A stretch of DNA of 64,000 bases from Bos javanicus. Lineage: Eukaryota; Chordata; Mammalia; Artiodactyla; Bovidae. Below the pieces are notes generated by a model, which saw only the letters and a program-made list of their open reading frames with translations, searched no databases and was not told where the DNA came from. Position 1 is the first letter of the stretch, and each line of letters opens with the position of its first letter. The stretch spans positions 34,638,537 to 34,702,536 of the forward strand of contig NC_083868.1 of the NCBI RefSeq assembly GCF_032452875.1, given 5' to 3'. Positions 45,857 to 58,035 of the stretch are shown here, piece after piece. Made by a program: the position numbers and the translations under genes.

Positions 45857-47504
45857 ACTATGAGTGTCACTGTATTAGGGAGGCTATCATGAGAGATATG
45901 ACATCATTCAGCAACCTATAGCTTGGAGATAATTGTTGTGTATTTCTAGCGACATATTAAATGCTTTGAGAGGCCTTAAGTAATCATATAAATGCAAATT
46001 AATAGTAAGACAAACTATACCGGACTGCAAGTCTATTTTAACCTGACTGTAAGTGCTAATCTCCCTTCTGCTATCACTCCTTGTGCTGCCATACACTTTA
46101 CATTTCTGTTGCCTTGTGCTTTGTGGGAAAATAATCCCCTGCAGTGACCTCTGTGGGTAAAAGATACAGATGACCAGGACAGAGTCTGAATTTCTGCCTA
46201 GGCTCTAGAAGGTAAGAATGAGAAAATTTTTAAATACATGGTTTTGCAGGTTGCCCCAGTATTGTCATAATACCCATGGAACCTCAGAGTGGGATTGCCC
46301 AGTAAATTATACCATATCGTTTTGTCCATACCACTGTTCTCACTATACCTTCTACTTCCCTAACCACAGCAATAATCAAATCCATCAATACTGAGATGTT
46401 AGAAATGTAGGAGAGAGTAATTTAAAAAGTGAAATACATAAAATTCTTTGATCTTTACTTCTTTCCTACTTTTTCTCTCTTAATATAATTCTTCTAATAT
46501 CCAATTCATTATATAAAGTTAGCCTTTGCTAATTTGAATGTATTGTTCTCAGTTGACTTCTCTGTCTTTAAGTTATATAAGATTCCTAAACATGTGGGGT
46601 CATTCCAGCTTCCCTTTTATCACTCCTACTAGTCTTCTGTAAGTTCCATATCCCCTAAGGAATAAGAAGGGGGAAAAGTAGACTACAGAGAGTTTAAGAT
46701 TGCATTGCTACTGCTATGTAGATAACTGCTTGTCCCTTAAATTTGATTTTGTGAAAAAGTATTGGAGCCCTCTGTTTTGAGGTCTGATTCTTATAACCAT
46801 GTCCTCTGAATTCACTCACTACTAAACACCTGAAGCTTGCCAAGCTAAAGAAAATAACTGAGATCAATTATTGGGGCTGTTATAGCTTTAATTTCCTGGC
46901 CATCTAAGTACAGATAAATAGAAAATCTAATTTTTATTATACCTCACCTACCACTTTTAATAAATATTAATGTACATGTCTGTGGCTGACCTCCCTCTAG
47001 ACTTAAAATCAATAGTTGTTGATTAAGGTCTTTGGGGCAGCATTACAAAAATGAAGACTCACTATTTATTCCCATTGCCTCTTCCCTGATCCCTAAACAG
47101 GTTAACAATGGGCCTATTAAGAAAAGTAAAGTATCAGAGCAAATTCTGGTCATGTAAAAATACTTGAACAAAGGGTTGGATTATGCCTATTATATCAATG
47201 TGGGTTATGCAGCAAATTTTTCTAGTAATTTTTATCACTTACGATTTCAATTCTAGTTTTCACTTTTTAAGGACTATAAAAGATACTCTTGTTGGTTTCT
47301 TTCACCAGATGCAACTCCAGGGTAGCAACTTAAAATATGTTTAAATTCTTTAATTCCTCATTTGGTTTTTCTTATTGATTTCAGTCAAAATCCAAATTCA
47401 TCAGAAACACAGGGCACAGTTTTTACTAAAGGACAATACACGTGACCTTCCATTAGTTTACTAATTTATAGTATAAATATTTTGTTTTTAAAAATGTTTC
47501 CTTA
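45857..47504. other. Unassigned DNA
   Basis: No named repeat and no supported ORF. Base composition is less AT-rich than neighbouring unassigned DNA, but I see no exon signals I could defend. Confidence 0.4.
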
Positions 47505-47640
47505 TACAGGTTTATTCTTTAACAGTCACTTGGTGCCAGATATGGTGTTAGACATTAACGATTCAAAGGCAAGCAGCACAGCCCCTATCTTTTAAGAAAT
47601 TATAACAACACATAATATAGAGAAAACTAATTATGCTCAG
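47505..47640 (-). mobile_element. L2 3' end, antisense
   Basis: 'tttaacagtcacttggtgccagatatggtgttagacattaacg' followed by 'cacagcccctatctttt' is the complement of the L2 3' end. Confidence 0.65.
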
Positions 47641-48187
47641 TAGTAAAGAATAAAAATGCATGCTTTGTGGGAGCAGAGAGTATAAAATAGGAAGTAACAT
47701 CAGTGTATAAAATTACAGCATGAAAAGTCTGAAGTTTCATAAAACCTTGGCATCAGATGGAAAAAATCTAAAGCCTATGTATCTATTTGCTGCACAATGT
47801 GGGAATGACTTAAAGTGAATAGGATTATACCAAGACAATACATATGAAGAAAATTATAGCATCAATCTCTGAACTCTAAGGATGTATCTGCAGATAATGG
47901 AAGATTTAGTAAATAAAATGATGAATGAGAAAGTAAAGATTAAGGTAATCAAGAAGAGGGCAAAATTTTGGAAATGCAGCAATTCACAGACACATCCTTC
48001 CCACTTCATCTCAAGGAAAGGCCCATAGACCCTACTGAACACTAAAGAGATCTAACAATCAGGTTCAAGGACAGACATCATTATTGTTTCTTCTTAATGA
48101 AGATCTTCTTATAAATAAATTAACATGTTTCTTCTGTTTGTCTTTCCTTAAGCTGATGTTCAAGAAGATTAATATATATTTAACTAT
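47641..48187. other. Unassigned DNA
   Basis: Nothing recognised. Confidence 0.4.
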
Positions 48188-48965
48188 GTTCAGTTCAGTT
48201 CAGTTCAGTCACTCAGTCGTGTTTGATTCTTTGCGACCCCATGAATCGCAGCATGCCAGACCTCCCTGTCCATGACCAGCTCCTGGAGTTCACTCAAACT
48301 TACATCCATCGAGTCGGTGATGCCATCCAGCCATCTCATCCTCTGTCTTCCCCTTCTCCTCCTGCCCCCAATCCCTCCCAGCATCAGGGTCTTTTCCAAT
48401 AAGTCAACTCTTCACTTAAGGTGGCCAAAGTATTGGAATTTCAGCTGTAGCATCAGTCCTTCCAATGAACACCCAGGACTGATCTCCTTTTGGATGGATC
48501 TCCTTGCAGTCCTAGGGACTCTCAAGAGTCTTCTCCAACATCACAGTTCAAAAGCATCAATTTTTCTGTGCTCAGCTTTCTTCACAGCCCAAATCTTACA
48601 TCCATATATGACCACTGGAAAAACCATAGCCTTGACTAGACGGACCTTTGTTGGCAAAGTAATGTCTCTGCTTTTCAATATGCTATCTAGGTTGGTCATA
48701 ACTTTCCTTCCAAGGAGTAAGCATCTTTTAATTTCATGGCTGCAATCACCATCTGCAGTGATTCTGAAGCCCCAAAAAATAAAGTCTGACACTGTTTCAA
48801 CCGTTTCCCCATCTATTTCCCATGAAGTGATGGGACCAGATGCCATGATCTTCGTTTCCTGAATGTTGAGCTTTAAGCCAACTTTTTCACTCTCCTCTTT
48901 CACTTTCATCAAGAGGCTTTTTAATTCCTCTTAACTTTCTGCCATAAGGGTGGTGTCATCTGCAT
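48188..48965 (-). mobile_element. BovB 3' part, antisense
   Basis: Tail complement (GTTCAGTTCAGTTCAG) at left, then 780 bases of BovB. The minus frame 48541-48912 (123 codons) is the region after the polymerase core (GLKLNIQETKIMASG, WEIDGETVETVSDFIF, GRKVMTNLDSILKSRD). The element stops at 'ggtgtcatctgcat', just short of the YADD codons. The large plus-strand frame 48272-48862 (196 codons) is only its shadow. No convincing TSD. Confidence 0.93.
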
Positions 48966-48984
48966 GTAACCTAATATAAATATC

Positions 48985-50905
48985 TGATCATGCCAAAAAT
49001 CCCCATCATGAATCACAGTCTTGTCATGGTGAAGGGGCTTGGGTAACTCAATAAAGCTATAAGCCATGCTGCACAGGGCCAGTGAAGACAGATGGGTCCT
49101 AGTGAAGAGTTCTGACAAAACATGATCCACTAGAGAAAGAAATGACAACCCATTCCATATTCTTGCCACGAGAAACCCAAGAACAGTATGAAAAGGCAAA
49201 AAAATATGACATCAGAAGATGATCCCCCCAGGTTGGAAGGTGTCTGATGTGCTACTAGGGAAGAGCAGAGGGCAATTACTAATAGCTCCAGAAAGAATGA
49301 AGCTGCTGGGCCAACACAGAAACAACACTCATTTGTGGATGTGTCTGGTGGTTACAGTAAAGTCTGATGCTATACAGAAGAATATTTCATAGGAACCTGG
49401 AATATCAGGTCCATGAATAAAGGTAAATTGGATGTAGTCAAGCAGGAGATGGCAAAGTAAGCATAGACATCTTAAGAATAAGGGAACTAAAAGGACAGAA
49501 ATGGGCAAATTTAATTCAGATGACCATTATTTATACCACTGTGGGCAAGAATCAATTGAAGAAAAGGAGTAGCCCACATAGTCAACAAAAGAGTCCAAAA
49601 TGCAGACCTTGGGTACAACCTTAAAAATGACAAAATGATTTTTTTTAGCTTCTAAGGCAAACAACTCAACATTACAATATGTGAACTGAGAAATTTTAGA
49701 TGTACAATCTGGTTTCAAAGAGGCAGAGGAACCAGAGATAAAATTACCAACATTTGTTGGATCATGTAGAGAGCAAGGGAATTCCAGAAAACCATGTACT
49801 TCTCCTTCATTAACTATGCTAAAGCCTTTGTGTGGATAATAACAAACTGTGGAAAAAACTTCAAGAAACAGGAGTAACAGACCACCTCCCCTATCTCCTG
49901 AAAAACCTGTATGTGGATTAAGAAGCAACAGTTAAAACTGGACATAGAAGAACTAACACGTTCAAAATTGGGAAAGAAGTACAAGAAGTCCGTGTATCGT
50001 CACCTTGCTGATTTAACTTACATGCAGAGTACATCATACAAAATGCCAGTCTGGGTGAATCACAAGCTGGTACCAAGACTACTGGCAGAAATATCAATAA
50101 CCTCAGATAGGTTGATGTTACTACAATTTTAAAGGAATAAAGTTAAGAGGAACTAAAGAACCTCTTGATGAGGGAGAAAGAAGAGAGTGAAAAAGCTGTC
50201 TTGAAACTCAACATTAAAAAACAAAACAAAACAAAACAAAAAACTACCATCATGACATCCAGCATCCAGTTCGATCTCTTCATAGCAGAGAGAAGAGGAA
50301 AAATGGAAGCAGTAACAGATTTAATATATTGGGCTCCAAAATCACTGCAGGTGGTGACTGCAGCCATGAAATTAAAAGGCATTTGCTCCTTGAAAGGAAA
50401 GCTATGAAAAAACTAGCAGCATATTAAAAAGCAGAGACATCACTTTGCCAAGAAAGGTCTGTATAGTCAAAGCTATGGTTTCTCCAGGGGTTATGAAGAG
50501 ACGTGAGTGTTAGATCATAGAGAAGGCTGAGTACCAAACTGATGCTTTTGAATTATAGTGCTGGACAAGATTCTTGAGAGTCCCTTGGACTGCAAGGAGA
50601 TAAAACCAGTCAATTCTAAAAGAACTCAACCCTGAATATTAAATTGAAAGGACTGATACTGAAGCTCCAATACTTTGGTCACCTTATGTGAAGAGCCAAC
50701 TCATTGGGAAAGACCCTGATTCTGGGAAGGATTAAAGGCAAAAAGAGAAAGGAGCAGCAGAACAAGAGATGGTTAAGTAGCATCTCTGGACATGAATTTG
50801 AGCAAACTCTTGGAGAGAGTAGAGGGCAGAGGAGCCTGGCATGCTGCACTTCATGGCATCAGAAAAAGTCAGACACAACTTAGAAAATTGAACAACAATG
50901 AAAAT
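48985..50905 (+). mobile_element. BovB 5'-to-3' copy with internal deletion
   Basis: Starts with BovB 5'-region text ('atcatgaatcacagtcttgtcatgg'), continues through the endonuclease start ('gaacctggaatatcaggtccatg' = GTWN-region; 'caaatttaattcagatgacc') to about 49672. It then jumps to the reverse-transcriptase region ('caatatgtgaactgagaaatt'), omitting more than 1 kb. It ends at about 50905. Stops and frameshifts are frequent; a T-run disrupts 49637-49646 and an AAAAC repeat lies at 50217-50241. A decayed, older copy. Confidence 0.85.
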
Positions 50906-51107
50906 AATTCCATTTATGTTAAATGCCATATTTAGTGGGCATCTAGACCCTGGATGAACATCAATTCCCCCTAGCCAGAATACAGGGAGAACCTGGTTGG
51001 AATTTTGAACAGAAAATGCTGCTAACTGTAGACACAAATATATGAAATAAAAAGATAAAGAAAGCTGTAAATTACTATAAGTTATTATACCATTATTATA
51101 TAATAGT

Positions 51108-51396
51108 ATCATGTTTATTCAGAGAAGGCAATGGCAACCCACTCCAGTACTCTTGCCTGGAAAGATCATGGACGGAGGGGCCTGGTAGGCTGCAGTCCAT
51201 GGGGTCGCTAGGAGTCGGACACGACTGAGCGACTTCACTTTCACTTTTTACTTTCATGCATTGGAGAAGGGAATGGCAACCCACTCCAGTGTTCTTGCCT
51301 GGAGAATCCCAGGGACAGAGAGCCTGGTGGGCTGCCGTCTATGGGGTCGCAGAGAGTCGGATACGACTGAAGCGACTTAGCAGCATCATGTTTATT
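51108..51396 (+). mobile_element. BOV-A2 SINE with 12-bp TSD
   Basis: Sense dimer (51120-51384), CpG-rich. The perfect TSD 'atcatgtttatt' is at 51108-51119 and 51385-51396. Confidence 0.97.
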
Positions 51397-51529
51397 AATA
51401 TAATAAAAAGGTAAAGGTAGCTCTAAAGTACTACCAATTGTTTTATCATTATATTTCATAACATACATTATATATGTAAAATTATATAGATAGATAGATG
51501 GATACACACACACAGAGACATACACAAAC

Positions 51530-51745
51530 AAAGCCATCCCTCAATATCAGAGCAGAGTTGGTTCTAGGACCTGCCATGGATATCAAGATCTATGGATATT
51601 CATTTTCCATAGCTGTCCCTTCACATTTACAGATCCTGCATTCATGGATTCTACCAACTGTGGATTTTATATTTTATAATGTTTGAGATCCAAGGGTGGT
51701 TGAATCCCTGGACATGGAACTCCTCATATGGAGGGTCGACTGTAT
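51530..51745. mobile_element. Tigger-like DNA transposon relic
   Basis: The left end 'tccctcaatatcagagcagagttggttctaggacc' and right end 'ggacatggaactcctcatatggagggtcgactgta' resemble the paired termini of Tigger (pogo/Tc1-mariner) non-autonomous elements. No transposase remains. Confidence 0.75.
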
Positions 51746-53379
51746 ATTTATTGAAAAGAAAATACTGTGTATAAGTAGACTCTTGTATTTCAAACCTTGT
51801 GCTGTTCAAGGGTCAAATATATGTCTATCTGCCTATCTCTATCTACCTATCGAAGTATCATCATCATCTGTCTTCCTTCCTCCATCTATGGAGAGAGAGA
51901 GTTTGGTTTCATTAAGCTCAGGAGTCAGGGGGGTGTGGTCAAAAGAAACTTACTACCAATTGTTATGTGGTTTTATAAGGAAAAAAATCTACTCCATATT
52001 CTAGTGTAATTTTCAAACATTTGAGATTTGTTGAACCTAAATGGAATACTGCCTGCATTCATTTATGGGGTTTAGAAAGCATCTACTGATCCTGTGATAT
52101 AATCATATATCAATAATTTTTCCTGGTTTTTAGAGGCTATTATTCTTCCTGTTCCTACATTTATAGCATCTTGGATCTCTGGCAAGGTGCCTTTACTTTC
52201 CACGACAGATTTAAAACATTGTGGTTTTGCAATTTTCTGAAATGATAAACAATGAATGTAACAAATATTATTTCCACTAAGCATGTATATTATTTGAAGC
52301 ATGAGTTTAAAACTTCACAAAAATTCAAATCCATAATCCAACCTTGAGGTAACAAACTGATTATATAATGGTTTTGTACTTAACATGGAATATTCTGGTA
52401 ACCAAGGTAAAATGTGGAATAAAAATAGGTATCTATGAGTTACAAAGCTTTGTTGCCATCCAGCGGTTCCTGCTGACACAAATATGCCTATGTGCTTTAC
52501 AATAAAGAAGAAAAGCTTTTTATTTTGTAAATGGTGTTAGGAAATACTTTAATATATTTCAAATGCTTCTGAAAATTATGAAATAGGATTTGAGTATCAC
52601 ATCTTGTATGTGTGGTTTCTGTTTTCAATATATACATATTTTAGTACTTAGACAGCTGATCTCAGTCAATTAATCTCCTAAAAGGAAATAACTGGACCTA
52701 ATAAAAGGTTGTTTCATTTTGTAAATTCAGTTCTTGAGCCATGGTATTTCTTCTACAAATTTATTTTCTTCAGGATTAGCCCAATGCTAAAGTTTTGAGA
52801 AAAAAATCTTTCTGGCTTTACCTTCCCCTCCAAATTTCCTTTCGTTTATTATATTCCTTTTCTTTATTCTCACTATGGCATTCCAAATAGGTCTATTTTT
52901 GTGTGTGTGTGTGTGGATAGTGCCCCAACTTCCTACCTCAAAATAAATAAATAAATAAACATGAATTAATTACTTTGTTATCTAGATTTCAGTCAGTTAT
53001 TGTGAAAAAAAAATCCCTGAAAATAATTACCAGTAAGATTCAAAAGACTTAATGTATAACTCTGCATTAATATTTTAAAATATTATTAAAGGTAAGTTTT
53101 TATATATTATAAAAGACAGCTTTTAACATATTCAATGTAGGTTGGCAAATATATTTTGTGAAAGGTACTGTGTTAAGTAGAAAGAGTATTAAAAATAAAT
53201 GGAAGAGAAATGAGGATTGAGGAGTTATAACATTCTATTGTTTTCATGAATTGTTTAATTTTATCTTCAGAGTAATGTAATGTAATATCTATGCTTTTTT
53301 AAAAAAGAAACTAAAATACACAGTATTAAGCCATCACACATGAACAAGTTTTTGAAAGTAAAAAAGCTTAATGACATGG
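51746..53379. other. Unassigned DNA with small repeats
   Basis: Holds a (TCTA)-like tract near 51822-51850, GA units at 51892-51901, (GT)7 at 52901-52915 and AAATAAATAAATA at about 52942-52958. No named interspersed repeat recognised. Confidence 0.45.
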
Positions 53380-54905
53380 GTAGCCACAATGGTGTGATCA
53401 CTCACCTACAGCCAGATATCCTGGAGTGCGAAGACAAGTGAGTCTTATGAAGCACCACTGTGAACAAATCTAGTGGAGGTGATGGAATTCCAGCTGAGCT
53501 ATTTCAAATCCTAAAGAATGATGCTATTAAAGCGCTGCACTCAGTATGCCAGCAAATATGGAAAACACAGCAGTGGCCACAAGACTGGAAAAGGTCAGTT
53601 TTCATTTCAATCCCCAAGAAGGACAATGCCATAGAATATTCAAACAACTGCACAATTGCACTCATCTCACATGCTGGCAAGGTAATGCTTAAAATCCTTC
53701 AAGTTAGGTTTCAACAGTATGTGAACTAAGAAATTCCAGATGTTCAAGGTGGATCTATTTAGAAAAGTCAGAGGAACCAGAGATGAAATTGCCAACATTT
53801 GTCGGATCATAGAAAAAGAGAATTCCAGAAAAAATATCTACTTCTGCTACATTGATTATGCTAAAGCCTTTGTGTGTATCACAACAACAGGAAAATTCTG
53901 AAAGAGATGGGAATACCAGGCCACCTTACCTGCTTCCTGAGAAACCTGTATGCAGGTCAGGAAGCAACAATTATAACAAGATCTGGAACAATGGACTAGT
54001 TCAAAATTGGGAAAAGAGTACATCAAGGCTGTATGTTGTCACCCTGGTTATTTAACTTACATGCAGAGTACATCAAATGAAAGGCCAGGCTGGATGAAGC
54101 TCAAGCTGGAATCAAGATTGCCAGGAGAAATATCAATAATCTGATATGCAGATGTCATCAACATAATGGCAGAAAGTGAAGAGGAATTAAAGAGTCTCTT
54201 GATGAAAGTGAAAGAATAGAGTGAAAAAGCTGGCTTCAAACTCACCATTCAAAAAACCAAGATCATAGCATCTGGTCCCATCACTTCATGGCAAATAGAA
54301 GGGGGAAACAATGGAAATAGTGACAGACTTTATTTTCTTGGGCTCCAAAATCACTGCAGACAGTGAGTGCAGCTATAAAATTAAAGATGTTTGTTCCTTG
54401 GAAGACAAGCTATGACAAAGTAGACAGCATATTAAAAAGCAGAGACATTACTTTGCAGACAAAGATCCATATAATCAAAGCTATGGTTTTCCCAGTAGTC
54501 ATATATAGATTTGAGAGCTGGACAATAAAAAAGGCTGAGCACTGAAAATTGGTTCGTTCAAACTGTGGTGCTGGAGAAGACTCCTGAGAGTCCCTTGGAC
54601 TGCAAGGAGATCCAAGCAATCAATCCTAAAAGAAATCAACTCTGAATATTCATTGGAAGGACTGATGCTGAAGCTCCAAAACTCTGGCCACCTGATGCGA
54701 AGAGCTGACATAGAAAAGGCCCTGAGGCTGGGAAAGGTTGAAGGCAGGAGGAGAAGGAGACAATAGAGGATTAAATTATTGGATGGCACCACCAACTCAA
54801 TAGACATGAGTTTGAGCAAGCTCCGGGGGATGGTGAAGGACAGGGAATCCTGGTGTGCTGCAATCTCTTGGGTAGCAAAGGTCGGTCATGACTGAGAGAC
54901 TTAAC
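53380..54905 (+). mobile_element. BovB, decayed sense copy
   Basis: From 'caatggtgtgatcactcacctacagcc' through the reverse transcriptase to a degraded tail ('actgagagacttaac'). The frame 53460-53729 (89 codons) has AELFQILKNDAIKALHSVCQQIWKT. The motif 'tacattgattatgctaaagcc' (YIDYAKA) is followed by a deletion. The YADD region is lost by frameshift near 54140 ('tctgatatgcagatgtcatc'). No TSD found. More diverged than the copies at 8151 and 30389. Confidence 0.92.
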
Positions 54906-55209
54906 AAAAACATTTGAATCCATGCCATCTAGTTCTATGGAGGTGATTATGACAATTAACAAACATGTAAAAACACAAATGAAGACTATAGGAAACTGGG
55001 GGAAGGGAATAGAAGCATAGAGGAGAAAATACACCATAATGAAGATGGGATTTGAATCTGGTTTAAAATACAGATGGAAAAAAATTAGCTTAGAAGGTAG
55101 GAGTATTACAGTTATAATGCCCAGAGCTTAGTGAAAAATTACTTAATAAAAATGTCAGATATTATAGGTAATAAGAGATACACTTACTTGGCATAATCAT
55201 GGGGTATAA
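54906..55209. other. Unassigned DNA
   Basis: Nothing recognised. Confidence 0.4.
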
Positions 55210-55720
55210 GCACTGAAAAAAAAGATGAGACTGCAAAACAGAGTTGAATTATATTACAAAGATCCAGGTATATAAGACTAAGGGGTTATAGGTGATGTAG
55301 AAAACCATGGAAATCTTCCAAGATTTTCAGTAAAGAAATGAAATATACTCAGTCTGCATTTTAGACAATATAAACACGGTATTCAGGTGGATTAAATGGA
55401 ATTTGGGAGATTAGGTAAGAACTAATAAGATTCTAAGCTAGTGTGGTACCTGTGTAAGGAAAAAAAGATAAAAGGCATGCAAGTTGTTGAGGTACAATTA
55501 TACTTGAGAACTGATTGGCTGCCAGTAAGTGTAGATATCAGTGTCTCTAGGGTTTGGAATTTGGGTGACTTGGATAATGATGATGGTACTAATAGAAAAT
55601 GATAGATAAGGACGAGGAGCGTATTATGGTGTGACAAGCGATGGCTTATTATTTGAGATTCCGGAAGAGGCATCAAAAGCAGGTGGATTAAGAATAACCA
55701 CAAAGGTCTGAAGTTACTTC
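55210..55720 (-). mobile_element. L2 LINE fragment, antisense
   Basis: Blocks such as 'gtaaagaaatgaaatatactcagtctgcattttagac', 'ttgaggtacaattatac' and 'gaatttgggtgacttggataatgatgatgg' follow the complement of L2 in order. Strongly diverged. Confidence 0.55.
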
Positions 55721-56379
55721 AGGTCAAGCAACAGTGCTACATGTTCTATATTTAACTTATTCTTTCTCTCTAGTCCACAGAGCCTTACCTACTGACTCAG
55801 AGCTACTGTATTCCTTTTCCTTCCTTACCCTCAATTTTACCTTTACTTCACTGAAAGGAGAATATCTCCCAAATGATAAATTTTGCTTCAAATATTACAA
55901 ATTTAGTCATATTCACATATATCCCAATTCTTCATCATTGAACGCTGGATATACTTCTCTTTTATTCAAAGGTCAGTAAGATTTATATCCCATTTATATG
56001 GGATATTCCATTTATATCCCATTATATTTATATCCCATCAGTCCTATTATCTTCCCAGAAATTACTACTACTGACTATCACTCATTGGCATTATAAACCT
56101 GTTTCTATTATCATTGCATATTTAGAATCTCTAATATTATGACAATAACAAAACAATTCCATTTACTATTCTATCTCTCCAGATGCTTTTAAAGCGCAGC
56201 TTCCATATTCTTATGTTCCATTTATTCTTCAACTCATTCCAATCTGGAATCTGTTCTCTTTGTACCAAAAAAAAAAAAAAAGTTACTCATAATAGAGTTT
56301 TTACTTCAGTACTGTAAAATGAAGTAGAAATATTTTTTTTGGTCATTTTTAGATTTATCAAGAGCATTCAACAAAGTTA
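55721..56379. other. Unassigned DNA with a short palindromic cluster
   Basis: An 81-codon frame (55734-55979) has no domain. 'atttatatcccat' occurs about four times at 55981-56040, with a perfect hairpin at 55985-56006. An A-run lies at 56265-56281. Confidence 0.4.
55985..56006. repeat. Short perfect inverted repeat
   Basis: A 9-bp stem ATATCCCAT/ATGGGATAT around a 4-base loop, within a cluster of ATTTATATCCCAT direct repeats (to about 56037). Confidence 0.85.
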
Positions 56380-56910
56380 AACACTTCTTCCTTTTTAAGA
56401 CAGTCTTTTCCCTTGGAATACTTGAAACAAAACACTCTGCATAATCCTCCCTGTATTTAGGGTCACCCTTTTACTCTTCTTTTTCAAATTCAGCTCCTTC
56501 CTCAAAAGATTTCTAAAGCTGGAATTCTTTTCTCCATCTTTTCTTCTCCTCTTCTTGTTCTCACCCTCTTATATATCTATTTTTATGACCTCAGATGCAT
56601 TCTATAAACTTGTGGCTTCTGAATGTACATCTTCAGACATTTTTTATGAGTGAAAGATTTATAAGCCCCATCTCCTGCTTCACATCTCTCTAAGATGGGC
56701 CCTCAAGTTCAGGATGTTCAAAACCAAACCAGACATTTTGTCTTTCTTAGACCTCCATTAATCTTCTCCATCTCAGGAAGAGGTGACACCCTTCTTCCTG
56801 TTAATAGAACCACATACCTAGAAACGGTCCTTGACCCATTCCCCTCCCTCACCTACTCCATCTAGTCAAGACCAAATTAACAGACCTCCTAACTGGTTTA
56901 TTAATGCCTA
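56380..56910 (+). mobile_element. L2 LINE fragment
   Basis: 'ctcctcttcttgttctcaccctc', 'ttcaggatgttcaaaaccaaacc', 'cttctccatctcaggaagaggtgaca', 'aacggtccttgacccattcccctccctcacc' and 'cagacctcctaactggttta' match L2 in order. Likely the same insertion as the 3' end at 57560-58035. Confidence 0.75.
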
Positions 56911-57087
56911 CTTTAAAAATAAATGTTGATATATTTAAAATGCTAATAGTGATTTAGAAAATTAGAAATCAAAATGATATAATCAACATTGAACAGATAC
57001 CAAGATTAAGCACTCAAATGCTACTAAAAGTATTGTATTATCCTACACCCTGCCTTCTCTCAGAGGTTACCTTTATTTTTAACTTAC

Positions 57088-57290
57088 GCCTTTCCTGATG
57101 GTTCAGCATGTAAAGAATCTACCTGCAATGCAGGAGATGTGGGTTCAATCCCTGGCAGGGGAAGATCCCCTGAAGGAAGTCATGGCAACCCACACCAGTA
57201 TTCTTGCCTGGAAAATTCCCATGGACAGAGTAGTCTGGTGGGCTATGGTCTGTGGGGTCATAAAGAGTCTGATACAACTGAAACAATTGA
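57088..57290 (+). mobile_element. Bov-tA SINE
   Basis: Sense Bov-tA ('cctttcctgatggttcagc...') with B-box region 'ggttcaatccctgg' and a degraded tail. It lies between the two L2 pieces. Confidence 0.92.
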
Positions 57291-57559
57291 GCACAGCCCA
57301 CAGCATCCTTAATTTGCTTTGATTTTCAAAATATTTTTTATTTATGTGTCTCATATCCCTAAATATAATTTGTCTATTCATGCCTTTTTTAAGTTTTATA
57401 GTTAAGAGTATCATGCCTTTTGTTGATATCTGGATTTTTCTTTATCCCAAATAATATGTTATTTTTGAGATTCATAGATTCTACTCCATATTTACACACA
57501 ACACTTTTAGTACTCTTATAGAACATTATGTGATTAAAAACAAAAAAAATACTCCTTGA

Positions 57560-58035
57560 TTGCTTTCCAAAACCACTTCCATGGCCCATATGATTCTAGC
57601 CACTAGCCTTTAATGTCACTATCTAGCCTTTAAATGTCACTATCTGGACATGAAAATGTGTCCTAAAACCATTCTGGATTTTAAAAATTTCCTTTAACGT
57701 AACAAGTCCTTTTCCACCTCCAGTGACTGCATCAATATTTTGCTTCCTTTGAAAGGAATACATTCCCCACTCTAAGATTTCATCTTGAAGATTTCTATAA
57801 GTAAACTGCCACTCAATTTACTCTCTTTCCCAAGAATTTTACTGTCTTCATGGCACTCATTATAATTTGTAGGCATTATATTTTTTGTTTTGTTTCCTTT
57901 CTAATATTTAACAGAGGATAAGAATGCTTAATAAAGGCTTATACTATAATTCCCATAACAGTCATTGTTTGTTACTCAGTGCTGCACACTTATTCCTAGT
58001 ACTAGGCCTCATAGACACTAAATAAAAATTGTTGA
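57560..58035 (+). mobile_element. L2 3' end
   Basis: 'cttcatggcactcattataattt', 'aacagaggataagaatgc' and 'tactaggcctcatagacactaaataaaaattgttga' match the L2 3' terminus. A small tandem duplication of 'tagcctttaatgtcactatc' is at about 57603-57643. Confidence 0.65.

Noticed and set aside
48272..48862. 196-codon plus-strand ORF, the longest on that strand nearby
   Set aside because: It is the complement of BovB coding sequence on the minus strand (GLKLNIQETKIMASG etc.), so it is a shadow frame.
49527..49928. 133-codon minus-strand ORF
   Set aside because: It is antisense to the internally deleted BovB (48985-50905) and spans its deletion junction.
48188..50905. A second twin-priming inversion
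   Set aside because: The sense part includes its own 3' end as well as the 5' region, and there is no shared TSD; two independent copies explain it better.
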